DNA of 64,000 nucleotides from Beroe ovata (lineage: Eukaryota; Ctenophora; Nuda; Beroida; Beroidae): positions 494,941 through 558,940 of the forward strand of contig CAMPET010000011.1 of NCBI GenBank assembly GCA_946803715.1. The letters are read 5' to 3'. The notes beneath the pieces were generated by a model that did not search any database, was not told where the DNA came from, and saw only the letters and a program-made list of their open reading frames with translations. Position 1 is the first letter of the stretch; each line of letters begins with the position of its first letter. A program made the translations under genes and the position numbers. This document shows, in pieces, positions 1 to 26,525 of the stretch.

Positions 1-150
1 CAAGTAAAAAGTGGTGTCAAGTGAAATATGGTGCCAAGCGCAAAGTGGTGTCAAGTGAAATATGGTGCCAAGTGCAAAGTGATGTCAAGTGAAAAGTGTT
101 GTCAAGTGTAAAGTGGTGTCAAGTGAAAAGAGTTGTCAAGTGGAAAGTGT
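1..150. repeat. Tandem repeat rich in GGTGTCAAGTG
   Basis: About nine imperfect units of 15-19 bp with the core GTGRTGTCAAGTG, alternating with GGTGCCAAGYGCAAA, fill the left edge of the window. They lie in the intron after the last visible exon of the FAPP-type gene. The same GGTGTCAA / TTGACACC word recurs in other repeats of the window. Confidence 0.85.
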
Positions 151-171
151 AGATTAACGCGGGATTCTCAC

Positions 172-1249
172 CTGATGAGGATGATACTTCCGGAGCCTGG
201 ATCGCCGGGATATCCTGTTGCGGAGGAAAGTACGATCCGAGAGATACCGGAGTTACCGGACTGTGTCCCTCACTGTGGGACGAGGCTCTCTTCACGAGAA
301 GATTCGTCCCTCCCTCCTCTCCTCCTTGGACTATATTACTCGTACACGAGTCAAGTGTCTTAAGGAATTCCTCACATAGCTCGTTTATCATAGTCTGACA
401 CTGTTTCAGCTTTTCGCGATCGACATCAGGCTGGCTTGAAATGTCACAAATCTGGAATAAAGGTGACAGCGATTAAAATCGAAATATCACTTCTCGATAT
501 GACGAAAATAACTTTGCAAAGGGAATAATCATTCTCACGTTCACTCACCGTGTCAATCTGTTCGGAAAGCAAAAGTCGGACTGTTTTCAACTCGCTCTTG
601 TGCTCGTTAAACGACGCCAGGGCAACTGTAGCGACATCAGGCATTTCCTCTGATATGTTCGCTTTTGTAGTTCCCAGTTGGATAATCCATTTCTGTCGGC
701 AGGGTTTCGTGTTTGTCTTCAGGTATATTCGTTGTGAAGATGTCGTCAGGTCAAATCTGTTGAAAATCTAAATCTAATATTCACCAATTTACCCCTATAC
801 GAACAGAAAAAGCTCAAATTCCGTGATTCAACTGTGACAAGGATGTCGCGGGTTGTCCAAATTTCCGATGGTCCACAAATAGATTATCCTCTCACCTTAG
901 TACATCAACAGGATGCACGATAATGTTGCAAGCCTCAAGTTTGAAACTGCCCCGACACCCTGTATCAGTGGTGTTTGCATCCTTGTAGTAGGTCAGCGAG
1001 CCGTCTTTCAGTACAAACCATCTGAGAGAAGGACAGGGTTTGAGAGATATATTCGATTCGAAGAGATCCTTGGAAAATATACAAATACGATTAAATCATT
1101 CATTGGGATCATTATCATTTTCATGACATGATTGGGATCTAATAGAATTCGTCATGAGAATTATCAAAAGCTAAATCCTACCTTTGTTGCCAGCCACCAA
1201 AGTAATTAGTCCATTTCCAGAGGTAACCCTCGTGCTCATGTGTGACCAT
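172..1249 (-). CDS. PLEKHA3/PLEKHA8-like: FAPP-type PH-domain protein, N-terminal part
   Basis: Four exons were joined: 1182-1249, 896-1021, 549-756 and 172-451. All have GT..AG borders and compatible phases (2, 2, 0). The ATG at 1249 opens a short N-terminus leading straight into the PH fold: GYLWKWTNYFGGWQQRWFVL, then GCRGSFKLEACNI, HPVDVLRFDL and RQKWIIQLGTTKA. This matches the PH domain of FAPP1/FAPP2, which binds PI4P and ARF at the trans-Golgi. The following FLKTLDSC segment also matches the FAPP family. The last visible exon ends in phase 1 at 172, so the gene continues beyond the left edge. Whether it has a C-terminal glycolipid-transfer domain (FAPP2) or not (FAPP1) cannot be seen. 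The ATG lies 312 bp downstream of the KIAA1143 stop on the same strand. Confidence 0.88.
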
Positions 1250-1560
1250 GTCCTTGTGACCATGTCACATATGCGGGGTGGGTCGGGTCACATTAACTCC
1301 GCAAAGTTATTCATGAGACCTATGTCGGGCATTTAGTGATGATGAATTGTTCATTTTACCTTATCTGTGATGACTTTTTGGAAGGAAATAATGGGTGAAA
1401 GTCCCTCGGCATAGCAATTTAACAGAAACTGAGACAAAGCACAAAGTTGAATACAGCAATGGAATGTGATTACTTATATCTGTTCAGATCTGGTTTCAAT
1501 GCTTCAACTTCTGATATCAAGGTATTGGGGAATTGGGTGGGATCCGGTTCACGGTATCAT

Positions 1561-2205
1561 TCATGTTTCTTCATCATCATCACAATCAAATGATAAAAGT
1601 TTCGTGTTCTTGACACTTTTCGCCTTCTTCTTCTCCTTCTTATTTTCTTTGGTATCGGTCTTTTTCTTTTTACTACTGCTAGTATTCTGTTCACTGCTAT
1701 ATCGTTTGGTTGGTTTTTTGAACATGATTCGACCACCTGTATCGTCATGTTCATCATCTGAAACTGATAAGATGACTACCGAGAGTTGAAATGATAATCC
1801 GAAGGACGAAACTACGAATCTGCTCTTCTTTCACTAACCTGAATCCTTCTCATCTGAAGCATTCTTTTCCTTAGCTTCCTCAGAATCCCAATGTGTCTTC
1901 GCTTCTTCTGCCGTCAGGTCATTGGCAGAAAGTTGGACAACTTGAGGTCGCTCATCATCCCTGTCCCCAGCATCCTGGATTGGGACATAGTCAACTCATC
2001 GCGCGATACATATATCATGGAAATGGGTGAGTCAAACTGCTCAGTCAATCTTGACCCAACCCCCAATACTAACCTTTTCATTCTTATCAGGACCTTTGTT
2101 CTTGTCCTCTATTGTGTCTTCCCTGTAGCCTGTTTCCTCCTTGAACCTCTGAAGAAATGCTGGAACCGCTTGCTTCACATACTCCACTGAGGTTTTCTTC
2201 GGCAT
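1561..2205 (-). CDS. KIAA1143: KIAA1143 family protein
   Basis: Three exons, 2074-2205, 1839-1974 and 1561-1757, give a 154-residue protein, the same length as the human KIAA1143 protein as I recall it. The N-terminus MPKKTSVEYVKQAVPAFLQR with RFKEETGYRE matches the family's conserved start (VxYVxPAxPxFLxRFKExxGYRE). The middle exon carries QVVQLSANDLTAEE, and the C-terminus carries GGRIMFKKP followed by a lysine-rich stretch and KLLSFDCDDDEE, matching the conserved acidic LLSF end. Function is not established; the family is small, charged and probably nuclear. Phases at the two junctions are 0 and 1. It sits between the FAPP-type and CELF-like genes, all on the minus strand. Confidence 0.93.
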
Positions 2206-2937
2206 TCCTTAGGTAGAAAAAGATTAACAAAATTCGCTACAGAAATCCGACTGAATTTGTCTGAAAACAACATTCAATGGATAACATGTCCTTGAGCACT
2301 CACGAACAGATTTGGTAAGAGAAACAAGACTTCGAGTGAAACTGAGAAAATATCACCAACAGATCAAAGACTGAATAATAGAATAAATTGACTATTGGAA
2401 ACATAGGCCAAGATTGTTATTTTAACATCACAGGAACATAAATGTGGACAAAGGCAACAATAACTCTGGTTTTTGAGAGGAAAGAACAAACTGAGCAAAA
2501 ATAAACCAAACAAGAGTCCAACCTACAGTCATTCCTCTATTCAATACGAAACAAATCATTACATCGACACATCTAACACTCCAAAATGCAATCTGAAAAA
2601 TTAAAAAGCTAGCACAGCACAATGGTGACATCACTACTTGCTACTTCCTTAAAATTAGAAATATTTCCAGATAAATGTAACGAAATGGATACTTGTTACG
2701 GAATTTGATGTTTCTGAGACAATTTCATTTTTCAAAGACACTGATAACGAAGAACAAGACAGTTCTTGCAACACAAGACTGAAGGAGGACAGGCCTCTGG
2801 AACAGAAACATGGTCAGGACACATTCTCTGGACAGTAACATTTGTGAAACCTGAACATGAAAACAGTTATATTTCTCACACAAGGGTTGAGAATGTGCAG
2901 AATCAATGAATGGTGATGGGAATGGTGAAGACTAACC

Positions 2938-4050
2938 TCAGTTGGGCCGACTTGATGAGTAGTTGTAATGTGGTGTTGTTCCAGGGGCAGCAGAACTCTG
3001 CCCATTGTAGTACCCAGATGAACCTGAGTATCCTGAGTACTGCTGACTGTAATCTGAGGGGTACTGAGTGGACCCTTCTGATGGTGGAGCAGGGGTGTAC
3101 GAACTCTGATTCTGAGTCGCAGATAGGTTGTTAGCAACTGCAACAGATAGGTTGCTTGCAATGGTGACAAGAGCTGTTTGGGCATTTGGAGTATTTTCAC
3201 GTTGGAGAGCGTTTAGAGCAATCTCTATTGACTTGATTAGCATTTTAGTTGTGCCTGGGTTGTTATGCTCAGCAACACTGTTGAGGAGAGGAGTGAAGGC
3301 ATTAATCAAAGCTACTGCGGTGGCATTTTGACCAGAATTCTGAGGGGGCTGAGGTGGCTGATATGAATTCATCTGTGGCTGCTTAGAAGCATAGGGTGAA
3401 TTTTGAGTGTATGATTGTTGGGTGAATGGTCTTTTCATCTGATGCCCATCAAATCCAGGTCCTGATTGTGCTTGTCTTTTCATTTTGTCTGCAGGAGTAT
3501 CCGCATGCTTCACTACAATTGGTGAATTGCATCCCTCCATAGTCTGACTGTGATGCATTTCTTTGATGGCATTGAGGCAGCTACTACCTTTTTCAAACTT
3601 CACAAAACCACATCCCTTACTACTTTTATCTGGACCAAACAAGATGTTGCAGTCTGTTATTTCACCAAATTTAGAGAACATCTCTTCAAGCTCTACTGCA
3701 GTCAAAGACTTTGACAGCATGCCCACAAATAATCGTTTCTCAAACTTCTTTTCATCCTCATTATGGACTGGTTTAATCTGCATCTCCTTCTTTGCTCCAG
3801 CTAGAGCTACTCTATCATGCATCTCATGAATAGCATTGTCAGCATCATCCAAATTTTCGTATGTGACAAAAGCACAACCTTTATGATTTTGGGTTTCTCT
3901 ATCTCTTAGGATTCGAATGTTTGCTAGAGGCCCATATTTCTCAAAAAAGGGCTTAAGATCGTCTTCTTCCATGTTTTTAGGAACTTGACCAACAAAAAGT
4001 TTCATGGTCATGTCCATGGCTGTGGATTCTTCAGCAGCAAATTGAGACAT
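2938..4050 (-). CDS. CELF-like: CELF/Bruno-like RNA-binding protein, two RRMs
   Basis: A single uninterrupted 370-residue coding exon. RRM1 (about residues 16-95) has KLFVGQVPKNM and the RNP1 motif KGCAFVTY. RRM2 (about 106-185) has RLFVGMLSKSLT and RNP1 KGCGFVKF. The spacing and the FxKFGEITDCNILFGPDKS segment are CELF-like. After RRM2 comes a long linker that is Gln/Asn/Pro-rich, then a Tyr/Ser/Gly-rich tail (residues about 320-370). There is no third RRM, although typical CELF proteins end with one. CELF proteins control splicing, translation and decay of mRNAs through UG-rich elements. A likely acceptor (TTTCCAG, near 4065) lies just before the ATG, so the 5' UTR is probably interrupted. 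The stop lies next to GAGGTTAGT, a possible donor, so an alternative 3' end is conceivable. Confidence 0.85.
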   Translation of the reverse strand: MSQFAAEESTAMDMTMKLFVGQVPKNMEEDDLKPFFEKYGPLANIRILRDRETQNHKGCAFVTYENLDDADNAIHEMHDRVALAGAKKEMQIKPVHNEDEKKFEKRLFVGMLSKSLTAVELEEMFSKFGEITDCNILFGPDKSSKGCGFVKFEKGSSCLNAIKEMHHSQTMEGCNSPIVVKHADTPADKMKRQAQSGPGFDGHQMKRPFTQQSYTQNSPYASKQPQMNSYQPPQPPQNSGQNATAVALINAFTPLLNSVAEHNNPGTTKMLIKSIEIALNALQRENTPNAQTALVTIASNLSVAVANNLSATQNQSSYTPAPPSEGSTQYPSDYSQQYSGYSGSSGYYNGQSSAAPGTTPHYNYSSSRPN

Positions 4051-4579
4051 GGCTGTTACTTCCTGGAAATTATTTTAGTAAGGGCTCCCATAGACTATAA
4101 AAATTTCAAAAGTTATTGACACAGATTGACAAGGCGTGTAGGATTAATTAAGTTATAGACTGACAATGCTTGCACAATGTAATAGTGTGAATAGAGGTTT
4201 CACTTCAACATTGTCCTTATGATTAATAACTGCACTAACTTCATCAATAGCTGTGGTTGTATTACTGTGATGTGCGTATTTGGCCATATTTCTTGAGGCG
4301 AAGCTGAGTGAAATTTGGGCAATACACCTGAATAGGTGTGATGTAACAATGTTATGTGACGATTGGAAAGCAAGCTACTATTACCGCTGCATTTCAACAT
4401 TCAAACGGCTGAGACATCCTCATGAGTTACATAATACGAAGTCTTATCTTTAGATGTGTATGCATATACTGCAGACATAGCAAAATACTGGATTTCAATT
4501 TTCTAATTCAAGGATTGACACAACAGATGTACATATGTCATTTCATTTCTATGTACATGAAATCTAATCACTAATTCAA

Positions 4580-5025
4580 CGACGCGCGCACCGACGGTTT
4601 GCCGGATGTCATCTGTCCACTGTTTCTTGCGCGCGGCGTGCGCAAGAAACAGCGGACAGATAACATCCGGCATCCGACGGTAGGGTAAAATCCTACAAAC
4701 ATCTGCTTGTCTGGCGATGCAAGACCGCTGATGCAAGCCGCGAAGCGGCTTGCGTCAAACTCTAAGACGAGAATAAGTTTAGCGCCGCGCGCGCGAAATT
4801 ACGAAATTCTCGACTTGACAAGGCCAGGCCGGGTCTATCATCGATTGACAAACATCTGCATCCGGCAAAGCAAAGGCATCCATGTCCAGATCCCGTTGAA
4901 TAGCATGCTCCCGCGCTGCGTGACCCAAATACTCCGCGCGCGCTGCGCGTCTCCGTGGTTTGGTCTCCTTTCTACGACTTTTCAGTTCACTGAGTAGAAT
5001 AGGGGCGCGCAACGTGTGCACAGAA
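4580..5025. repeat. GC-rich dispersed repeat, copy 1
   Basis: Blocks here recur elsewhere in the window. One block is CGCTGATGCAAGCCGCGAA followed by an AAGTTT..GCGCCGCGCGCG..AAATTCTCGAC stretch and GGGTCTATCATCGATYGACAAA. Another is CCCGCGCTGCGTGACYCAAATA followed by TTCTACGACTTTTCAGYTCA and GAGTAGAAYAGGGGCGCGCAAC. Both also occur at about 46180-46510. The first recurs at about 23400-23510 and the second in part at 60190-60250. Its base composition (CpG-rich runs of GCGCGC) is unlike the surrounding AT-rich DNA. Confidence 0.85.
4603..4672. repeat. Perfect-looking hairpin, about 30-bp arms
   Basis: CCGGATGTCATCTGTCCACT..TTTCTTGCGC is followed after about 8 bp by its reverse complement with about two mismatches. 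It is flanked by sequence resembling the inside and one end of the MITE family (CACCGACGG at about 4590 and GGTAGGGTAAAATCCTACAA at about 4680-4699), so it is probably the core of a degenerate or nested copy. Confidence 0.75.
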
Positions 5026-5055
5026 TAGCACATAGCATGGCTTAGATTCGATCAA

Positions 5056-5167
5056 GAGTAATGATTGTAGGATTTTACCATTACCTTGTAGGATTTTACC
5101 CTACCGTCGGTGCGCGCGATTTTCAATCCGCCAGCAAGGGTAGGGTGAAATCCTACAAGAGTAATGA
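5056..5167. mobile_element. MITE with TTGTAGGATTTTACC inverted ends, copy 1
   Basis: A 94-bp element (5065-5158) begins TTGTAGGATTTTACC and ends GGTAGGGTGAAATCCTACAA, which are inverted copies of about 19 bp. It is flanked by the 9-bp direct repeat GAGTAATGA (5056-5064 and 5159-5167). The left end is doubled (a second TTGTAGGATTTTACCCTACC starts at 5086). There is no coding capacity. The 9-bp target duplication suggests a Mutator-like origin by analogy, but no transposase is present to prove it. Confidence 0.85.
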
Positions 5168-6547
5168 GTAACTTTCCTGGGCCTGTGTTCGATATACTTA
5201 TAGATAGACCCGGGTAAGCTAAAACTGCAACTGGCTGTAGCTGTGGCATGGCGCCATGGCAGTGGATCACGCTGGATCAAGACAAGTACTTAACTTACAA
5301 CGTACTTCATCATATTTCTTCACTCTGAAACTTAAAGTTAAATTCTCCTGATAAAAGTTTTAACTTAAAATTCTGAATCAACTTCAAGACTAGACAGTAT
5401 AGTACATTTCCACAAGTGCAAGTGACAAGGGGTATAGTGAATCACTATTCAGTACAGGACACTAGTTCGGCGGCGACTGACCATGGCCAGGGTGGACGCT
5501 AGGTCGGGATGCTCTTACCTTAGAATTAACTATTGTACTTAAAGTTAATTGTGCGTATTGTGGGTAAGGAAGATAGCCCCCTTCATTCATAATCATATTC
5601 GCTACATTGTGCTAGATCCTATTCACTATTCCTATGATCAGCGTAAGGAAACGTTGCGAATATAAAATCTCTTGACCTAGCTCTAGTGTCCACCCTGTGG
5701 GAATCTTCCGACCTAGTCTCCACCCTGTGGGAATCTCCCGACCAAGCAATATCCAGTATCTACCCTGGTCTACCGCTGCGACCTAGCCTCCGCCCCCCTT
5801 CCACAAGATCATTCTTAAAATAAAATTGGGGATAAATCAGTTCAACAAATGCAGAAAAATATATATGCTTTTAAAACCATTACCAAATCACTATTTCTCG
5901 ACATACGAGCATGATAATTGAGAACTTTCAAAAATCAAAAAATCAATCTAACCGAATGGAGATATTGATTGTTTTAGTCATGGTGCCTCCCAACATCTAA
6001 TACTGGAATTGTTATAATATTTTCAGTATTAGTATGACTGAAGCATCTGAGGTTTAAAACTTCTGTATTAATAGGTACCGCTTGTTACTATGTACAAATG
6101 ACTAAAACAAACTTCTGGAATGCTACTCAAGTTCGGTTCTGCTTGGGGCTGCAGTCCAATACAAGACAGATCCATGAAAGCCTGGCTTCAGTTCCGGTTC
6201 AAGCTTCACACTACCGCGTTTATATCCTAACTCTGCTAACTTGTTTTTTGATAACATTTCAATGTCTACGACGCGTCTCACGATCATCCAATACCAAAAT
6301 CGTCTCGTCTTGTCTTCAGTCACACACTCCTGCAAACTCTGCATCTCGTCAATATTTCCCTTCATCGGTCTTCATCTTCATATTCCACATCATCAACCAC
6401 CGGACGCTCCAATTACGCTCTTCTTTTCTCAGCATCCATCGCGATGTGTCCTCATGAACAACTCATCTCATCTTTATCTGTCATCTCCTCTGTGAATGCA
6501 AACTTTTCGCGTCCTTTCCTCCAATAGGCGCGATGCGATTGGCTACC

Positions 6548-22149
<15,602 letters not shown>

Positions 22150-23734
22150 AGTTTGCTTTTGGCACTTCAGAAACTATACCATTCTTCTTCTAGTGACATT
22201 AATCTATTATGATACTCTCCAGGCATTATATCCCCTAAAGTTGCACGCTCACTATTTCTGATGATAGTGCTCACAGTGCAAGATAATAGCAGCTAACACC
22301 TCTGTTGTTTTGACAAACTATATATTTTTTCTTTTGAAATACATATCTGTTTTAGATATCACAGGTAGAATATTATAACACACAATACCTTTTGCATTGG
22401 GGCATTATCTCATGTATCCCTCATGCCAGAAGGTATAATCTAATTATATGATATCAATTATTTGAACTATCCAAAATTCTAATGATGCAGTGACAGAAAG
22501 GTTTTAACTGGTGGTCATTTGCCAAATTATTTGATTGATTTCTGCTTCATGTGAATATCTGAGAGGGGCTTTTCTTAACAGATAATCTTGAATTAAGGTG
22601 TAGGAACATGCCAGTTCATGATTTGAATCATAGCACAGGAATAAATTCCAAACCATCAAATTTGAGATTGTGTTTTCACCAGTGAACTACAATATGAAAT
22701 ACTAGTTCAATAATTACTGAGAATGACACTTCATGTCCCTCTGCTGATACAAATTTCATAATTGCAGTGCAATGATGTTTATTGTTTTCTGAACAGCACA
22801 GATAAATGATGATAAAAACAGGTATATGAAGAAAAGCAATGAAAAGACTGTTGAACTATGAGAATACTCAAAAGAAAATGCCTCTTATTGAATCTTCAAT
22901 CTAACTCGTCTCGGTCTATGAGGAAGAATTTCAGGTTGAACAGTGATCATTAGGATTTGATCTGCCTAGTGTTTCAGAAGCTAATCGTGGTGCATTGGCT
23001 GCAATTGATAAAAAACAAGTGGGCACGTCACTCCAAATTTCATACAGCATGACGAATTGTAATTGTATCCATTGCATCGAATGATACAACAAGCAATAGC
23101 TTGAGCAGCTGTTAAATTTCCCTGGCGCGCGGCGCGTCGAAATTTTTTCTGCGCGGCGCGTCACCCGTACAATGATAAAAGTAAAACGCGGCAATGCGGT
23201 ATTTACGAACTTAAACTAATAATCACAGATTAATGATTTTAAATTTTTGGTATCTTCATTCTTCAATCTAAAAGTTATCTCATTCGAAAACCAAATTAGT
23301 AAATTACCGTGTCAGATTTTATCTGACCTCTCTTTCTCGCGCGCGCGTGAAACAGTGGTCAGATCAGCCGCGGCCCAGTCCTGCGTTTTAATACTTATAG
23401 ACCGCTGATGAGGATTAGTTTGCGCCGAGAATTTCGCTTAGCTTCGCGCGCGCGAAACGAAATTCTCGACAGAGTGCAGAGTGAGAGTCTAACATCGATC
23501 GACAAGTCGACTCTCGTCTCTCAGCCTTCTAATGAAATAATATTCAATGTCAGTCTCTGAGTCTGAGTCATAATCATTCTTGATCTTCGAGTTTGTGATC
23601 GTGATTCAGTGATTGTGTCAGAAGTACTAAATAGAAGTGGCTGGACCTTGATCAATCTCGACGCATGAAAAAATGATCAGGAGGAACGAACTGGTTCTAA
23701 TTCAAATTGCCGTACATTAATTAAGACGTCCTGC
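22150..23734. other. Upstream region of the FOXJ-like gene, with repeat
   Basis: About 900 bp of AT-rich DNA upstream of the FOXJ-like ATG, then a GC-rich dispersed repeat (about 23120-23510) and the 3' flank of UBE2J2. No coding exon recognised. Confidence 0.55.
23120..23510. repeat. GC-rich dispersed repeat, copy 2
   Basis: It contains GCGCGCGGCGCGTC (23125-23160), GTCAGATTTTATCTGACCTC..TTCTCGCGCGCGCG (about 23312-23350) and a GCGCGCGAAACGAAATTCTCGAC block with ACATCGATCGACAAG (about 23448-23505). The first motif pairs with an inverted match at about 60636-60680. The second matches the copies at about 4776-4853 and 46455-46510. Confidence 0.75.
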
Positions 23735-25375
23735 TCACTGGAGACTTTGTACCATGTGCTTGACAACGAATGCGAAGATGGCAAACACTACGAGCACAGT
23801 GAGGTTCACGATGTTTGAATTCGGCTGGGAGGACAGAGGAGGAAGATCGGATTGGGGATGGGTTTCCTGCTGCTGCTCCAGGGATGCAATCTTCTCCTCG
23901 ATTTCCTGGGATTTGAGCGGATTATGGTCAGCGTTAAGATCAACAAAAACAAGGTTTTGGATTTATAGTCTACAGCTGGCAGTGGCTCAGGCTATCCAGT
24001 GATATGTTTGAACTTCAAACCCGTATAGAAACCCCCCTCATATAACGATATCACCAAATTCCAATCAGCAATAACTATAGGTTTCTCAAATTACCTCTAC
24101 AAGAGCCGGGAAAAGCTCCTTGAACCGCTTGTCTTTGAGATTAAACGCACCGCTGTCACGAGCATAGATAGCTTTCATCCTGTCTGATGTTTCGATGCTG
24201 CCCAGAGTTGATGCCTTCTCCAGCTGGGGATAAGAACATGATAGCGGGAAAAAAGGCTGACGATGAATATCATTTGAAATTTGAAAGATGCAGCTATGAT
24301 TTCATAGCTGTCGTATCACTTTGACGTTGTTAATGTTAACTTGCTATCTAACCAGATATGGCGTTCCACGGGTCCATATCATGAGAAGAAGTTTCACTTC
24401 TGAACCTAGGTAGAACTAGAATTACTGTGTTTTACCGATAGTACTTATTAGAAGCTTACCATGAAGCTGAGGAGTCCTGTCAGTATGGTACTGACACTCC
24501 ACCCTGGATTCCATGTGTCTGGATGGAAGTCTGATATCGACAGACACAATCGCGTATTCGTCTGAAATGAAAATGGGTTTGTCTCACGGTAAATATGATC
24601 TATCAGTGTCAGATTAGGAAAATTTGAGGTTCTTATTCCTTAAAACCGAGAAGTTTTCACAAAATCAGTTCCCACACACCTTAAATCTGCCGTTAGGTGT
24701 AATCATGAAGATGCTCGGAGCTTGGAATGGATATTCCTTGGGGAAGACTAGTTTACCGTGATAGTAGCCACCCTCATAGAGTGAACCAGGGGGTCCCATC
24801 ACCACATAGTGCCTGGGTGGAGTGGTGTCAACTTGAAACCACACTGTCAACAGATAGTGTCAATTTGCGGTGTCAAGAGATGGAATGAGGTCAACAACAG
24901 ATTGGAGAGTGGTGTCATCGTCTTGAGAGGAGTTTTCAATTACACATTACACGATCGCACGAAGAGGTGTCAAGATGAATCCTATCAATTCATGGTGTTC
25001 AGTATCGTTGCTCGGTCGTGTACAGATAACAATACTCGGTGGTGTCAACACGCTTACCACTCCAGGATATTGGTCGGCAGAGGCTCTGCGACAATGAAAG
25101 GCACCGGGTCTTTAGCCAGCTGGAGCCTAGGGGGGATTATAGTAATTTTGGATGAGGGATAGTTTATTCTCGTAAACAAATGAAACATGTCCAGGTCCTT
25201 GTCAATTGCAACCAATAGCTGGTATCAGAGGAGACATCGTACAACTGTAGAGGACACACAATATGGACAGCAAAAAACAATGTCCCGTGAGGAATTGAGT
25301 CCCGCACACTCTAACTCACCTGTCCAATTTGAGCCTCTTCGCCGCAGTAATGGGAACCCCCGACTTATGAGGCAT
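23735..25375 (-). CDS. UBE2J2: Ubiquitin-conjugating enzyme E2 J2 (ER-anchored)
   Basis: Six exons, 25320-25375, 25058-25126, 24680-24812, 24460-24561, 24095-24223 and 23735-23905, give 219 aa with all phases compatible. The UBC fold shows [39 protein letters not shown] and [20 protein letters not shown]. The active-site cysteine lies in [13 protein letters not shown] (UBE2J type, no HPN-x-C motif), followed by [18 protein letters not shown]. The last exon ends with a hydrophobic anchor ([20 protein letters not shown]), making it tail-anchored as in UBE2J2 of the ER-associated degradation pathway. Compared with the human enzyme the linker before the anchor is short. Intron 2 (24813-25057) is peppered with GGTGTCAA words. 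The ATG at 25375 is the first in frame ([19 protein letters not shown]). Confidence 0.96.
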
Positions 25376-26525
25376 CCAGGCTAGAGCAAGGAGGGGAAAG
25401 GTCAGATAGTGGGTTGATCATAATTATTGGGGGTAATAAAAGAGCAGCTAGTCAATCGTCAATGCATCAAACATACAATATTCTATCGTCACTATAACTC
25501 AATTCAAGCTGGGAAGACCCAACTGAGAACTATACTCCTCAGTAATTGAACCAAGAGATAGGGTAATAAAATACTTAAACTTAACAAACTAACAATTCAA
25601 ATATATGATCATTCATCAAATTAACCATCTTATAGGCGTAGGTACAAATTAGAGTCAAGTTTCGTCTGATTTGACATAATTTTACCAAGTTGAAGGGTTA
25701 TTGTTCAAGCTCTTAATGGAAATAAGAAAATCTCTGAAAAAGCATGACAATGCAAAAGCTTGACAATGTCATAACGCGAACTTCAGCATGCAAATATTAT
25801 TAGAAATACTATCACTTAAACTGCAAGTAAAATATCAGAATCTAAAGATAGTAGAGTTAGTGTCTTAACAAATAAATTACGATACACTAATAATCATCTT
25901 TCTCCAATAAAATTTCTAAAATTTGTAATTCTAATTTCAAAAATCAACCATGATGCTATACAACTTTTTGCCGAACATCCGGCTCCTTCTCGACGATATT
26001 TAGCAACGTTTCTTGAAAACACAGTTAAGGTCGAAGCACTCTATCCTAAGTTAGATATAACAAAACTGGTATAAAAGCCTCCCAGAAATGCCATAGGTAC
26101 ATTATTCACAAACATCACAGCATAAACCGCATAAATATTACAAAGGAGGAGGTAGGTTTCTGATGTTTTGGGGGTAAAAATATCCGTTACATATTAAACA
26201 CTGTGTCTCATGTTCCTTGTATATTGTAGAGTATACACTATACATTGTACATACTATACATTGTACATACATTTGCTGTACATACTATACATTGTACATA
26301 CATTTGCTGTGAAATGCAAATGTACATTGTACAATGTACGGTACTGTACATTGTACTGTAACTCAGGTACATGTTCATTCTACAATGTACAACAATGTAC
26401 GGCGTACAATGCGAGAGGCCGCGGTAGAACGGTACATCCTGAGTACCTTGATACATCTGTTCAATGAACACTTGATCTGAGACACGTGATCTGAAACACG
26501 TGATCAGGGGACACGTGACCTGAGT
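25376..26525. other. Intergenic, AT-rich, with TGTACATTGTACA-type palindromes
   Basis: No gene seen. From about 26224 to 26420 the sequence is built largely from TACATTGTACAT-type palindromes and TATACATTGTACATAC units, which can fold on themselves. At 26482-26518 three CACGTGA sites occur just past the PLXDC-like stop. Confidence 0.6.
26224..26420. repeat. Cluster of TGTACATTGTACA palindromes
   Basis: Many overlapping TACATTGTACA / TGTACAATGTACA words, including two near-identical units ACATACTATACATTGTACAT separated by CATTTGCTG. The same palindrome recurs at about 27390-27425, 31950-31982, 32480-32496 and 43385-43460. Confidence 0.75.

Larger units (their letters stand above)
4051..6547. 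other. Intergenic block with GC-rich repeats, no gene seen
   Basis: Between the CELF-like start and the FOXJ-like stop. It contains a hairpin (about 4603-4672), GC-rich dispersed repeat blocks (about 4580-5025), a short inverted-repeat element (5065-5158) and about 1.4 kb of ordinary AT-rich DNA. The open frames here lack codon-like structure or family matches. A pair of imperfect copies of CTAGYCTCCACCCTGTGGGAAT lies at about 5690-5740. Confidence 0.6.
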
